DNA from: Planctomycetales bacterium
GTDB lineage: Bacteria; Planctomycetota; Planctomycetia; Pirellulales; UBA7805
NCBI GenBank assembly: GCA_011772275.1
Contig: WVZU01000165.1
Span: forward strand, 287-14,496
Direction: 5' to 3'
DNA: 14,210 nucleotides
Under the pieces are notes generated by a model. The model was not told where the DNA came from. It saw only the letters and a program-made list of their open reading frames with translations, and made no database searches. Below, piece by piece: positions 1 to 7,787 of the stretch; position 1 is the stretch's first letter; every line of letters starts with the position of its first letter. Made by a program: the position numbers and the translations under genes.

Positions 1-163
1 CGGGGTGTCCAGCGTCGTAAGGGCCACGGCGGCCAGAACGGCTTGGCCCGGATCGCTCACCAGCCGTCTGCGGTGCGGCGGCCGAGTCGTTGGCTGGCCC
101 CGGCGTCGCGATTTGATCGGCAACGACAGGCTCCACTCGCTTGTCGTCCCAGCGCGTCGTCAT
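1..163 (-). CDS. Possible partial reading frame, N-terminus only
   Basis: An ATG at 163 opens a minus-strand frame of 54 codons that has no stop before the window edge. It begins MTTRWDDKRVEPVVADQIA and is rich in Ala, Pro and Ser, with no motif I recognise. It lies 54 bp downstream of the PSP1 gene on the same strand, so a second operon gene here is plausible. A weak GGACAAG lies just before the ATG. A second minus-strand frame, starting near GTG at 60, also stays open to the edge and reads like the start of a hydrophobic segment (AVLAAVALTTL), so the true frame is uncertain. Nothing in 164-217 looks coding. Confidence 0.3.
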   Translation of the reverse strand, partial: MTTRWDDKRVEPVVADQIATPGPANDSAAAPQTAGERSGPSRSGRRGPYDAGHP

Positions 164-217
164 TCTTGTCCAGCCAAAACTTACCGTGGCTGTTACGAAA
201 ATTGTGAAAAATCCAGC

Positions 218-772
218 TCAGCGCACACGCGCCGTACCGCAGGCGCCGGCGATCGAGCAACTTGAGCAGTGATCGCAGCCGCCACGCGCGTCTTGCGTAC
301 CGCAATCGGGTCCGCAGCCGTGGATCACCGCCTCGGTAAACTGCCGAAACTTGACCTTTGCCTCATACAGCTCGCTCAGTTCCGCAGTCAGCGCATCGAT
401 CCGCGGGGTGACTTCGCCCAGGAAATAAAAGTAGAGCGATCTTCCGTCGAACAAGAGTTCGACGTCGATCAGCGTGGTCTCTGCAGACCTTTCTTCCAGC
501 TTGCGGCGGCACGCTTCGAAGGCGCGGTGCTTGTTTTTTTCCAGCCGTTGGGCCAGCAGGTCGTCCTCGACCGTCATGGCTCGTAATATCTCGCCGTCCG
601 CTTCGGCCTGCCGGACAACCCCCTCCTCCGTGACCAGGATGTGGCCCATTTCCAGGCCTCGCCGAGTGCGCACGATGACGCGTTTTCCCCGAGGATAGCA
701 GATCGCATCCACGGATCGGAAGCGACCCACTTGACCCATCACGCCTACCCGCACAAGCTGATGCACCGACAT
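218..772 (-). CDS. PSP1 C-terminal domain protein with cysteine-rich tail
   Basis: 184 residues. The N-terminal part (MSVHQLVRVGVMGQVGRF) and the central part (about 38-148) follow the PSP1 family. Recognisable PSP1 stretches are the RGLEMGHIL segment, a helical linker with EDDLLAQRLEKNKHRAFEAC, and the LIDVELLFDGRSLYFYFLGE core. The best-studied relative is Bacillus RicT (YaaT), which acts with YlbF and YmcA in a complex reported to carry iron-sulfur clusters. After residue 150 the protein departs from the usual PSP1 end and closes with six cysteines (153, 157, 166, 169, 172, 178) in about 26 residues, which suggests metal or Fe-S binding. No signal peptide or membrane segment is visible. 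The start is the ATG at 772; no strong Shine-Dalgarno precedes it. The gene is divergent from bioB. Family membership is fairly sure; the cellular role is not known. Confidence 0.85.
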   Translation of the reverse strand: MSVHQLVRVGVMGQVGRFRSVDAICYPRGKRVIVRTRRGLEMGHILVTEEGVVRQAEADGEILRAMTVEDDLLAQRLEKNKHRAFEACRRKLEERSAETTLIDVELLFDGRSLYFYFLGEVTPRIDALTAELSELYEAKVKFRQFTEAVIHGCGPDCGTQDARGGCDHCSSCSIAGACGTARVR

Positions 773-818
773 CCGGCTACCGCGCTACTTGATAAAAAAC
801 AAAAACCGTTTTAATAGT

Positions 819-847
819 ATTCTTGCATTTTCCCGCGGTTCTGCCAA
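819..847 (-). promoter_or_regulatory. Candidate sigma-70 promoter for the PSP1 gene
   Basis: On the minus strand TTGGCA (847-842) is followed after 17 bases by AAGAAT (824-819). The -35 matches the consensus at 5 of 6 positions and the -10 at 4 of 6. It would place the transcript start about 40 bases before the ATG at 772. Sequence match only. Confidence 0.25.
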
Positions 848-855
848 GCTTCGCT

Positions 856-885
856 TTGCACTTTAAATGGGCAGCAGCGTACAAT
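856..885 (+). promoter_or_regulatory. Candidate sigma-70 promoter for bioB
   Basis: TTGCAC (856-861), an 18-base spacer and TACAAT (880-885) form a plausible vegetative promoter. The -10 is a 5 of 6 match and the -35 only 3 of 6. Transcription would begin near 892, about 50 bases before the bioB start at 944. The alternative upstream ATG at 884 lies inside this -10 box, which argues against its use for translation. No BirA-like operator is recognised. Confidence 0.4.
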
Positions 886-943
886 GGCGGCTTGCGGATC
901 ACGGTGTCCGGCTGCCTGGGGCTGGGATGAACAGGAGTTTTTC

Positions 944-1966
944 ATGAACAATTCGGATTGTGTTGCCGTGCCGCGCTGCTGGGACGAACTGGCAAGTCGG
1001 GTGCTGGAGGGTCATCGGCTGACCGAGGAGGAGGCGCTGGGCATCCTGGAATCTCCCGATCGGCAATTGCTGGAGGTACTGGCCGCCGCGTACCGGGTGC
1101 GTTACCACCACTTTGGTAACGGGGTGCAGTTGTACTTTCTGATGAACGCCAAGAGCGGTTTGTGTCCGGAAGATTGCGGCTATTGCTCGCAATCCAAAGT
1201 CTCCACGGCGGAGATTCCCAAGTACAACTTGTTGGATGAAGATCGGCTGCTGGACGGCGCTCAGGAGGCCCATCGCCGCGGCAGCTGTACTTATTGCATT
1301 GTGATTTCGGCGCGGGGACCTAACGAGCGGGAGATGGAGGCGGTGACGTCGATCGTCCCCAAAATCAAGCAGGCGTACGATCTGAAAATCTGCGCTTGCC
1401 TGGGTCTGCTGACACCTCAGCAGGCGCGTCAGCTGAAAGCGTGTGGCGTGGATCGCGTCAATCATAATCTGAATACCAGTCGCCAACACTACGATCAGAT
1501 TTGTTCTACCCACAGCTACCAGGACCGACTCGACACCCTGCGTGCGGTCCGCGAAGCGGGGCTGGAAATCTGCAGTGGTGGGATTGTGGGGATGGGCGAG
1601 CAGCCGATGGACATCGTCCGGATGGCTCAGGAACTGCGTGATCTGGAAGCCGAATCGATACCGGTAAATTTTTTGAACCCGATTGACGGCACCCCCCTTC
1701 AGAACACCTGGCAGTTGAATCCTCGTTACTGCCTGAAGGTCCTGGCCATGTGCCGCTTGCTGAACCCGAACACGGAAATCCGCATCGCCGGTGGCCGGGA
1801 AATGCATTTGGGCGCTCTGCAGCCCCTGGGGCTTTACGCGGCCAATTCCATTTTTGTGGGCGACTACCTGACCACCAAGGGCCAGCTGCCAGAGGAAGAT
1901 TACCAGATGATCCAGCAGCTGGGTTTCCAGATCATGCAGGCGCCGCAAGCGACCGCCCCCTGTTAA
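944..1966 (+). CDS. bioB: Biotin synthase (radical SAM)
   Basis: Converts dethiobiotin to biotin by inserting sulfur through radical SAM chemistry. The product has 340 residues, close to the 346 of E. coli BioB. The radical SAM triad CxxxCxxC is at C74, C78 and C81 (GLCPEDCGYCSQS) and binds the [4Fe-4S]-SAM cluster. The ligands of the sulfur-donating [2Fe-2S] cluster are also present: C118, C150, C210 (ICSGGIVGMGE) and R280 (EIRIAGGRE), matching E. coli C97, C128, C188 and R260. VNHNLNTS and the C-terminal LYAANSIFVGDYLTT are further BioB signatures. The ATG at 944 is chosen because AGGAG lies at 932-936 with good spacing; an in-frame ATG at 884 falls in the putative -10 box. No other biotin gene (bioA, bioD, bioF) is present in the window, so bioB stands alone here. 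Confidence 0.97.
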   Translation: MNNSDCVAVPRCWDELASRVLEGHRLTEEEALGILESPDRQLLEVLAAAYRVRYHHFGNGVQLYFLMNAKSGLCPEDCGYCSQSKVSTAEIPKYNLLDEDRLLDGAQEAHRRGSCTYCIVISARGPNEREMEAVTSIVPKIKQAYDLKICACLGLLTPQQARQLKACGVDRVNHNLNTSRQHYDQICSTHSYQDRLDTLRAVREAGLEICSGGIVGMGEQPMDIVRMAQELRDLEAESIPVNFLNPIDGTPLQNTWQLNPRYCLKVLAMCRLLNPNTEIRIAGGREMHLGALQPLGLYAANSIFVGDYLTTKGQLPEEDYQMIQQLGFQIMQAPQATAPC

Positions 1967-2048
1967 GCGGGGGTCAGCGTGTGTGGGGCGGCTTGGCGGA
2001 GCCGGTCCGATGGGCGGTCTTCTGATCGATCGGTGTGGCGGTTTGCTT

Positions 2049-2066
2049 GCCGCGATCGGTCGCGGC
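2049..2066 (+). terminator. Hairpin downstream of bioB; rest of gap empty
   Basis: A perfect 7-bp stem (GCCGCGA / TCGCGGC) closes a TCGG tetraloop and is followed by TTTCC, 82 bases after the bioB stop. It could act as a weak terminator, but the T-run is short. The remaining gap 1967-2271 shows no convincing gene; reading frames there lack coding character. A second CCCCC/GGGGG pairing straddles the bioB stop codon. Confidence 0.35.
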
Positions 2067-2271
2067 TTTCCGTTGTCGGAAATTTCCCCCTTGCGGCTGG
2101 AGCGCACGTCGCCAAGGCTTTCGGCCAGTGGGGCGTGGGCAAAACTTTTGTCCGGTTTCGCCAGGGGAAGGTGGACGAATCACGAGCCCTGGGTGAGGCT
2201 GTGCCGGCGGCCGTTGATTCGTTAAAAAAACGGCTCCCCCCCGGCTGGCGGCCGCGGAAGGTCGCACCCGC

Positions 2272-3486
2272 TCATGGCGCGGGCGACTCGGCCAGCCGCT
2301 GGGCTGACGCCTGGCTGGCTGGCGGCGGATGGGGCTGGAGTTCGTCCAGCAGGCGCTGGACGCGATCCTGCAGGTGGCGGGTTTGGGCCAGGCCCGTTTG
2401 GCGGTCGGCCGGTTCTTCCAGCAAGAGGGGCTCGCCAAAGCGGATCATGCCGCGACGGGTGCCGCGGATGCGTGCCGTCGTGAGTCCCAAGATGTCCTCC
2501 TCCAACTTGTCCACGGTTTCCGCAATGCGTTCGACCGTCGGGCTGCGGGTCACGTAGCCAAATTCGTAGCTGTAGAGTTGCACGGCGGCGAAGACGTCGT
2601 CCAGCGAGGTTTGTTGAGCGTTGTCGGCAGGGGCCGAGATCAGTTTTTGGCGCAGTTGTTTGACCCGTTCCGGCACTGGCAAATTACGAGGGTCGATCTC
2701 GTAACGGTGTTCCAGCTGGTCCAGGAGGATCTCGATCAGCTGGTCGCGCCGCCTTGCCGGATCACCATCCACGGGCTGGCCCAGGTACTGTTCCTCGCGC
2801 CACGCGAGGGCCTCCAACTGCAACCGTTCGACGCGCTGGTCCAGCGACAGCTCTTCCGCCGCGCGGATTCCCAGCTTGCGTTCGATCTGCTGGACCACCG
2901 CCAGCAGTTGAGGCCGCGGGTCGTTGAGATAGAAATATTTCAACGCGCAGGGGAGGCAGGCGACAGGTCGGCCGGACTGACGGACGGCGGCCGAAGCGAT
3001 CATGAGGGGCCCCGGCCGGAACGGTTTGACGAGGTCGTTCAAGTGATAAACTTCCCCCTCCGGAAAAATAACCAGGGGCTGCGACGTGGCAGCCAGCGTC
3101 TGGACCGCGGTACGAAAGGCTCGGAAATCGCGACCTTCGCGATTCACGCTAAAGCAGCCGTGCTGGCAATAGGCGATCTGCTGCCAGCGGGGCATCAACT
3201 GGAATACCTGCCATGCTGTCATGATGTAAGAGGGCGGAGGCAGCCGGCCGAGCGCTTCCAGCAGCAGATAGCAATCGCCGTGGCCAGCATGATTGGGAGT
3301 GATCAGCACCCCGTAGCCCGCCTTCATGGCAGCGTCGACGTGGTGCAGACCGTCCACGTCGATATGGCGGATCCGGTGCCCGTGACGTTGTTGAAAGCGG
3401 CGGAACGGGCGCCAGAAGCGGACCCAGACAGGGTGAGGGCGCGGCGGCCACCAACGCGGCGGTTCGGCGTAAGGATATCGATCCAT
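2272..3486 (-). CDS. PlsC-like 1-acyl-glycerol-3-phosphate acyltransferase family protein
   Basis: 404 residues. The PlsC/LPLAT acyltransferase domain spans roughly residues 40-200. Its catalytic HX4D motif is at H66-D71 (TPNHAGHGDCYLL), block II is CFSVNREGRD (111-120) and block III is VIFPEGEVYHL (139-149). Enzymes of this family move acyl chains from acyl-ACP or acyl-CoA onto glycerophospholipids or other acceptors at the inner membrane. The C-terminal half (about 205-404) is long, hydrophilic and helix-prone, with many Gln, Arg and Glu residues, and is not part of the canonical domain; PlsC itself is nearer 245 residues. No clear transmembrane helix is visible. The ATG at 3486 has no obvious Shine-Dalgarno. 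The gene is divergent from the DUF11 gene. The exact acceptor cannot be told from sequence. Confidence 0.85.
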   Translation of the reverse strand: MDRYPYAEPPRWWPPRPHPVWVRFWRPFRRFQQRHGHRIRHIDVDGLHHVDAAMKAGYGVLITPNHAGHGDCYLLLEALGRLPPPSYIMTAWQVFQLMPRWQQIAYCQHGCFSVNREGRDFRAFRTAVQTLAATSQPLVIFPEGEVYHLNDLVKPFRPGPLMIASAAVRQSGRPVACLPCALKYFYLNDPRPQLLAVVQQIERKLGIRAAEELSLDQRVERLQLEALAWREEQYLGQPVDGDPARRRDQLIEILLDQLEHRYEIDPRNLPVPERVKQLRQKLISAPADNAQQTSLDDVFAAVQLYSYEFGYVTRSPTVERIAETVDKLEEDILGLTTARIRGTRRGMIRFGEPLLLEEPADRQTGLAQTRHLQDRVQRLLDELQPHPPPASQASAQRLAESPAP

Positions 3487-3600
3487 GCGGAATTGCTAGC
3501 TGGACCAGCGGCAGGTCGTTGCCGGCAAAGCGAGCGGAGCCTGCGGGGACGCAGAGTGCCAGCTTGCCGTTATTTTAATGAATGTTTTGGAGTTTGCCGA

Positions 3601-3628
3601 TTGCGAAAAACTAAAGGATTTTGCTAAT
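3601..3628 (+). promoter_or_regulatory. Weak candidate promoter for the DUF11-repeat gene
   Basis: TTGCGA (3601-3606), a 16-base spacer and GCTAAT (3623-3628) lie in an AT-richer stretch of the 215-bp divergent gap. Both boxes match only four of six consensus bases. Transcription would begin about 65 bases before the ATG at 3702. Confidence 0.22.
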
Positions 3629-3701
3629 ACTGCCCATTCTCCGGGTCGATAACAGCAGAGACGTTTTGCCTCAGGCTTTGTTCTCACCACAGGGTGTTAT
3701 C

Positions 3702-5840
3702 ATGAATCGCGCTGTACTCACTCTAGCCATCGCACTCGGTGCCGCGCTGGCCTTGAACTCTGTTTTGCCAGTCGCTGCCGCTCAACAGCCCGATCGCGAT
3801 GCCGATGAGACCGGGCGCAGCCGATATCAGCCCACGGGGTTCGAACGCGTTTCCACTGACTATGCGGCTGATAAGAAGTTTCCCAATGCCAAGCCGTTTC
3901 TGCAAGGCATCTTTGGACGACGGTCCTCCGACAGCCACAGCAACCAACGTCAGCCTACGCAAACTCAACAGAACCGGTTACGCTCCCCGCAGCCCAGACC
4001 GGCGGCCGAACCGGCCCCCGACGCACCCCGGCGGATCCGCCGGGAAACGCCCGTGGATGAGCCGCAGGTGACCGTCGGCCAGCCCCCCCGGGAGATCGCG
4101 GATCAGGCTGTGGAAGAAGAACTTCCCGTGGACATCGAGCCAATTGACGCACCGGCAGCGGATGCGGTCGAGGTGTCCAATGACCAATCGTCGCGACGCG
4201 TGCAGCCCCTGGCCAAGTCTGCGGCCCCTGCGCCCTTGGAGGCGATAACGCCCAGTCCCATTTCGGCCAGCGATGCCTCGCAGACCATCCCTAGCCAGGA
4301 CCGGGCCTGGAAGGATGACGCCCTGCCGGCCAAGATCAGCGACAACACCGCTGGTGATCCGTTGCCCGTCCGCAGGGGTGCCACTCGTCCGGACGACGCG
4401 GCGGGCGATAACCTGTTGATCTCGCGGAAGAGTGCCGTCTTGGTTGTGGAAACGATGGGGCCGCGGGATACGGTTATCGGCAAGGAGGCGACGTTTCAGG
4501 TCAAGCTGCAAAACCTGGGCGACGTCACAGCGAACGGCTTGGAAGTCCGCGTCCAGACACCGCTTTGGGCAGAGATGACCGCTGCCAATCCTTCTCGGGG
4601 CTCTACCGACAGAAGCAGCCACGACAACCGCATCTTGATCTGGACCGTCGACAGCCTGCAGGCCCGTGGCTCGGAAGTCCTCACGCTGCAGATCGTGCCG
4701 CGGCAAAGTGATGCTTTCGATCTGGCCGTTGCCTGGACCATGCAGCCCAGTGCTTCCCAGGCCATGATCGAGGTCAAGGAACCGCGACTGGAACTGGCGA
4801 TCGTGGGACCGACGGAAGTTCGTTACGGCGATACGAAGATCTACAAACTGGCCCTTGCCAATCCCGGCACCGGCGACGCAGAAAATGTCCAGGTGCAGCT
4901 GATGCCGATCGAGGGTGGGGATCAGCCCATGGCGGTCCAGGACGTGGGTCGAATCGCTGCTGGGGCAAGCACTGAATTGGAAGTCGAGCTGACGGCCCGG
5001 CAGGCCGGCTACATCGACATCGTGGCCTCGGCCGTCGCAGACCTGGGACTGCACGCCAAGGCCTCCGAAAAGGTCCTGGTCCGCCGCGCCAGTCTGACCG
5101 TCGACGTGATCGGGCCGGCTGCCAAATACACCGGGACGATTGCCAACTACAAGTTTCGCGTTGCCAATCCAGGGAACGCACCGGCTGAGAACCTTCAGAT
5201 TGTCGCCCAGTTGCCTGGCGGTGCCGAGTTTGTCGACAGCACCAACGGCGGCCGCTTTGAAAAAGCGACCAACACGATCCACTGGACCGTCGCCAACTTG
5301 CCCGCCGAGCGGGAAATTGTCTTTACGGTGCAGGCCAAGCTGAACCAGCCAGGAACCAACGCTTTGAGCGTCAACGCCCGGGGCGAACGGGAGCTTGCCG
5401 ATTCCGGAGCTGCTTCGACCGTCGTGGAAACCCTGGCCGACTTGAAACTGGAGGTTTCCGACCCGCGGGGACCGCTACCGGTCGACGAAAACATGGTCTA
5501 CGAACTGCGACTGTGGAATCGCGGCACGAAGGCGGCCCGCGATGTCGAGATCGTGGCGTTTTTCTCGGAGGGGATCGAGCCGGTTACGGTACAAGGCGGT
5601 ACGCATCGCTTGGCGCCGGGACAGGTGATTTTTAACGCGATCCCCACCCTGGGCGTGGGGGACGAAGTCAAGTTTAAGATCGTGGCCAAAGCCGACCGCG
5701 CGGGAAATCATGTCTTCCGGGCCGAAGTGCAATGTCACGAAGCCGGTACCCGTCTGGCGGCCGAAGAAACGACCCACTTTTACGACAATCAGATCATCAC
5801 CGCTCAGCCCGACCAGACGTCGCAGACCATCCGCCGCTAA
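3702..5840 (+). CDS. Exported DUF11-repeat protein, probably cell surface or periplasmic
   Basis: 712 residues. An N-terminal signal peptide is clear: MNR, then a hydrophobic stretch from AVLTLAIALGAALAL to LPVAAA, with likely cleavage after AAA at 25-27. Residues 30-240 form a low-complexity Pro-, Arg- and acid-rich linker. Four tandem Ig-like repeats of the DUF11/conserved-repeat family follow at about 246-357, 362-460, 464-577 and 581-690. Each begins with a strand such as LTVDVIGP or LELAIVGP and carries the characteristic N.G...A.NV/L block (ANPGTGDAENVQV, ANPGNAPAENLQI, WNRGTKAARDVEI). Only one Cys (678) is present, so the folds are not disulfide-linked. No anchor, sortase motif or C-terminal membrane helix is seen. 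The ATG at 3702 is preferred over an upstream start at 3621 because AGGGTG precedes it and it begins the signal peptide. Such proteins are common in planctomycete envelopes; the specific role is unknown. Confidence 0.88.
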   Translation: MNRAVLTLAIALGAALALNSVLPVAAAQQPDRDADETGRSRYQPTGFERVSTDYAADKKFPNAKPFLQGIFGRRSSDSHSNQRQPTQTQQNRLRSPQPRPAAEPAPDAPRRIRRETPVDEPQVTVGQPPREIADQAVEEELPVDIEPIDAPAADAVEVSNDQSSRRVQPLAKSAAPAPLEAITPSPISASDASQTIPSQDRAWKDDALPAKISDNTAGDPLPVRRGATRPDDAAGDNLLISRKSAVLVVETMGPRDTVIGKEATFQVKLQNLGDVTANGLEVRVQTPLWAEMTAANPSRGSTDRSSHDNRILIWTVDSLQARGSEVLTLQIVPRQSDAFDLAVAWTMQPSASQAMIEVKEPRLELAIVGPTEVRYGDTKIYKLALANPGTGDAENVQVQLMPIEGGDQPMAVQDVGRIAAGASTELEVELTARQAGYIDIVASAVADLGLHAKASEKVLVRRASLTVDVIGPAAKYTGTIANYKFRVANPGNAPAENLQIVAQLPGGAEFVDSTNGGRFEKATNTIHWTVANLPAEREIVFTVQAKLNQPGTNALSVNARGERELADSGAASTVVETLADLKLEVSDPRGPLPVDENMVYELRLWNRGTKAARDVEIVAFFSEGIEPVTVQGGTHRLAPGQVIFNAIPTLGVGDEVKFKIVAKADRAGNHVFRAEVQCHEAGTRLAAEETTHFYDNQIITAQPDQTSQTIRR

Positions 5841-5848
5841 TCGCCGAT

Positions 5849-7036
5849 TCACTCCCCCACCGGCTCGAACGCTAAAGGTTCGTCGCTCTCGGCGTCCGTA
5901 ATGCGGATCGCCAGCTTGCCGGCCAGCAAATCGTCCAGGACGCTGCCAATCATCTCCGCTCGCCAGCCGACCGCCAGGGCGGGGGGCGGATCGTCTTTGT
6001 GGAAGTAGCCCAAGCGATAAGCGATCAGTTCGCGAACGTCGGTGGGATTACCCACGATGCTGGGCGCTAAGCTGGCTTGGTGACAAAGGCTGCCCACGGC
6101 GGACGCCAGGAACTGGCCCAGCATCGTGATTTTGGCCGGCAATGGCCGGCGATGGGCCGCTTGCGGCAGTTCCGCATCCGGGATTTGCTTTCCCCGACGG
6201 ATGCAGTCCGCCAGCTGGCCGTACGCGTGGCGGAGGTCCGAGCGATCCATGCCGCGGACGGCTCGGATGCGTTTGGGGTCGGTGGTGTGGCGTCGAGCCA
6301 GTTCCACCAGCAGGTCGTCGCGCAGCACGCGCCGCGGGGGCTGGTTGCGTCGTTCCGCTTCCCCTTCACGCCACCGCCACAGCTCCCGCACGATCGCCTT
6401 GACGCGCGGTGACAAGTTGCCGATACCCGAAACGCGGCGCCAGCGATCGCGTTGTTGAGCGTCTCGGACCTGGTCCGTCCAGCGTTGCATTTCGTCGGCC
6501 AGCCACTGCGTGCGGTCAAGCTGCTCCAGCCGCGCCACCAGCTGGTTTCGCATCGGTTCCAAGTAGGCGACATCATTCAGCGCGTATTGCAGCTGCTGCT
6601 CGGACAGCGGACGTCGCCGCCAATCGGTACGCGTCTCGCCCTTGGCCGGGGAGGCGCCTAGCAGCTTTTGAGCCAGCGAGCCGTAACCTGCCGGGTACTC
6701 CAGGCCAATCAAACCCGCGGCAATTTGCACGTCGAAAAGTCGAGCAGGAACCGCATCGATGGCGGTCATGCTGAACACAATTTCCTCGCGACCGGCGTGC
6801 ACGATCGTTTCGTGATCGCCCCGGGCCAATCCACGCCAAAGCGGGTCCATGTCGCGAATCTTCAGGGGATCAATGATGGCCAGCTGGCCATCTAGCGACA
6901 ATTGCACCAGACACAGCTGCGGACGGTAACTGTGTTCCGCCACAAATTCGGTATCCAGCGCGACTTTTTCCGCGGCTCCAATCCGCCGCGTCAGTTCGGC
7001 CAGCTGGTCGTCAGTAGTGATCCTGTCGTAATCCAA
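5849..7036 (-). CDS. rnd: Ribonuclease D (3'-5' exoribonuclease, DEDDy family) with HRDC domain
   Basis: RNase D trims 3' ends of tRNA precursors and other small RNAs. From the TTG at 7036 the product has 395 residues and begins with LDYDRITTDD (first residue Met when used as start), closely like E. coli RNase D (MNYQMITTDD). The catalytic residues then fall on the E. coli numbers: D28 and E30 (VALDTEFV), Y151 and D155 (YALNDVAYL). The exo II position 85, Asp in E. coli (HAGSED), is Glu here (HAGREE). One HRDC nucleic-acid-binding domain follows at about 208-281; a second, weaker helical region fills the rest. A GTG at 7093 would add 19 residues, but GGGGAGGA lies upstream of the TTG (11-base spacing) and no Shine-Dalgarno precedes the GTG. 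The gene ends 8 bp from the convergent DUF11 gene. Confidence 0.92.
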   Translation of the reverse strand: MDYDRITTDDQLAELTRRIGAAEKVALDTEFVAEHSYRPQLCLVQLSLDGQLAIIDPLKIRDMDPLWRGLARGDHETIVHAGREEIVFSMTAIDAVPARLFDVQIAAGLIGLEYPAGYGSLAQKLLGASPAKGETRTDWRRRPLSEQQLQYALNDVAYLEPMRNQLVARLEQLDRTQWLADEMQRWTDQVRDAQQRDRWRRVSGIGNLSPRVKAIVRELWRWREGEAERRNQPPRRVLRDDLLVELARRHTTDPKRIRAVRGMDRSDLRHAYGQLADCIRRGKQIPDAELPQAAHRRPLPAKITMLGQFLASAVGSLCHQASLAPSIVGNPTDVRELIAYRLGYFHKDDPPPALAVGWRAEMIGSVLDDLLAGKLAIRITDAESDEPLAFEPVGE

Positions 7037-7193
7037 GACGCGCGAAGTCCTCCCCGCAGCTGCCGATGGTCCGCCGCGATCTGCTGGCAGCACGCCGCAA
7101 CTTTACGGGCCAACCACATTTTCAACAAGGGTAACCCGCACCCCGGCGACCGCCTGACGCCGCTGCGGCAGATCTGTTAATTTGAAAACCGAC

Positions 7194-7715
7194 ATGACCG
7201 AGCGATGGTTAAATCCGAATCGGCGCGTTCAGTGGTTCGCCGGAATCCTGGCCGCGACCGTCACCCTGGCCGGCGTGTGGCTGGGCTGGTTTTCCCCCGG
7301 CCAGGGCGGCCTGCAAGCCTTGCCACGGGTGTTGACCGTCGCAGGGGCGGCGGCCACGCTGGCGATCCTGGTGCAGATCACAAGACCGCGCCTGGGGTAT
7401 CGCGACGGACAGCTGCTGGTGAACCTCCGCCTCCGTGGCCCCCTCCGCGTTCCCATCCAGCATGTCGAGTGCTTTTTTCTGGGCCGTTCGGCAACGCCTT
7501 TCGCTCTGGGTGCCAAAGTGGACGCGCGGGTCGCCACGGTGGTTGTGCGTCTAAGCGAATCGGCCAGCCAGTGGGCGGACCGAGATGTGTTGCCCGTTTT
7601 AGGCAAATGGACCAATGGCTATATTACGATCTATGGGACGTCGTGCGAGCCGTTGGATATCCAACGGGTCAACCAATTGAACCGGCGGCTCCGCGAGGTC
7701 CAGCGCGGTTCCTAG
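7194..7715 (+). CDS. Small membrane protein, two TM helices plus PH-like cytoplasmic domain
   Basis: 173 residues from the ATG at 7194; a TTG at 7182 would add four. Two hydrophobic helices at about 13-33 (VQWFAGILAATVTLAGVWLGW) and 43-63 are joined by a short Gly-rich loop. The rest is soluble and beta-rich: GYRDGQLLVNLRLRGPLRVP followed by VECFFLGRS resembles bacterial PH-like domains found after paired membrane helices. I do not recognise a named family, and the PH-like reading is an inference. No Shine-Dalgarno is visible. It is divergent from RNase D and lies 72 bp before the mfnB-like gene on the same strand, so co-transcription is possible unless the palindrome between them interrupts it. 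Confidence 0.7.
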   Translation: MTERWLNPNRRVQWFAGILAATVTLAGVWLGWFSPGQGGLQALPRVLTVAGAAATLAILVQITRPRLGYRDGQLLVNLRLRGPLRVPIQHVECFFLGRSATPFALGAKVDARVATVVVRLSESASQWADRDVLPVLGKWTNGYITIYGTSCEPLDIQRVNQLNRRLREVQRGS

Positions 7716-7731
7716 CCTGCCGCGGCAGGCT
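7714..7731. repeat. 18-bp perfect palindrome at a stop codon
   Basis: AGCCTGCCG is followed immediately by its exact reverse complement CGGCAGGCT. The first two bases are the end of the TAG stop of the membrane-protein gene. As RNA it would form a 7-bp stem with a CGCG loop. No T-run follows, so a classical intrinsic terminator is unlikely; it could be a processing or stabilising hairpin, or a protein-binding site. Confidence 0.6.
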
Positions 7732-7787
7732 GAGCCCACTTCAAATGAGTACGCCGCCAGCGGTCGAGATCAGGTGCAGCGACAAAC

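Noticed and set aside
884..943. Upstream ATG extension of bioB by 20 residues
   Set aside because: This ATG overlaps the predicted -10 box and has no Shine-Dalgarno, while the ATG at 944 has a good one.
2224..2254. T7 run on the minus strand after the acyltransferase gene, read as an intrinsic terminator
   Set aside because: The only stem next to the T-run is four base pairs (CGGC/GCCG) around a 16-base loop, too weak to call.
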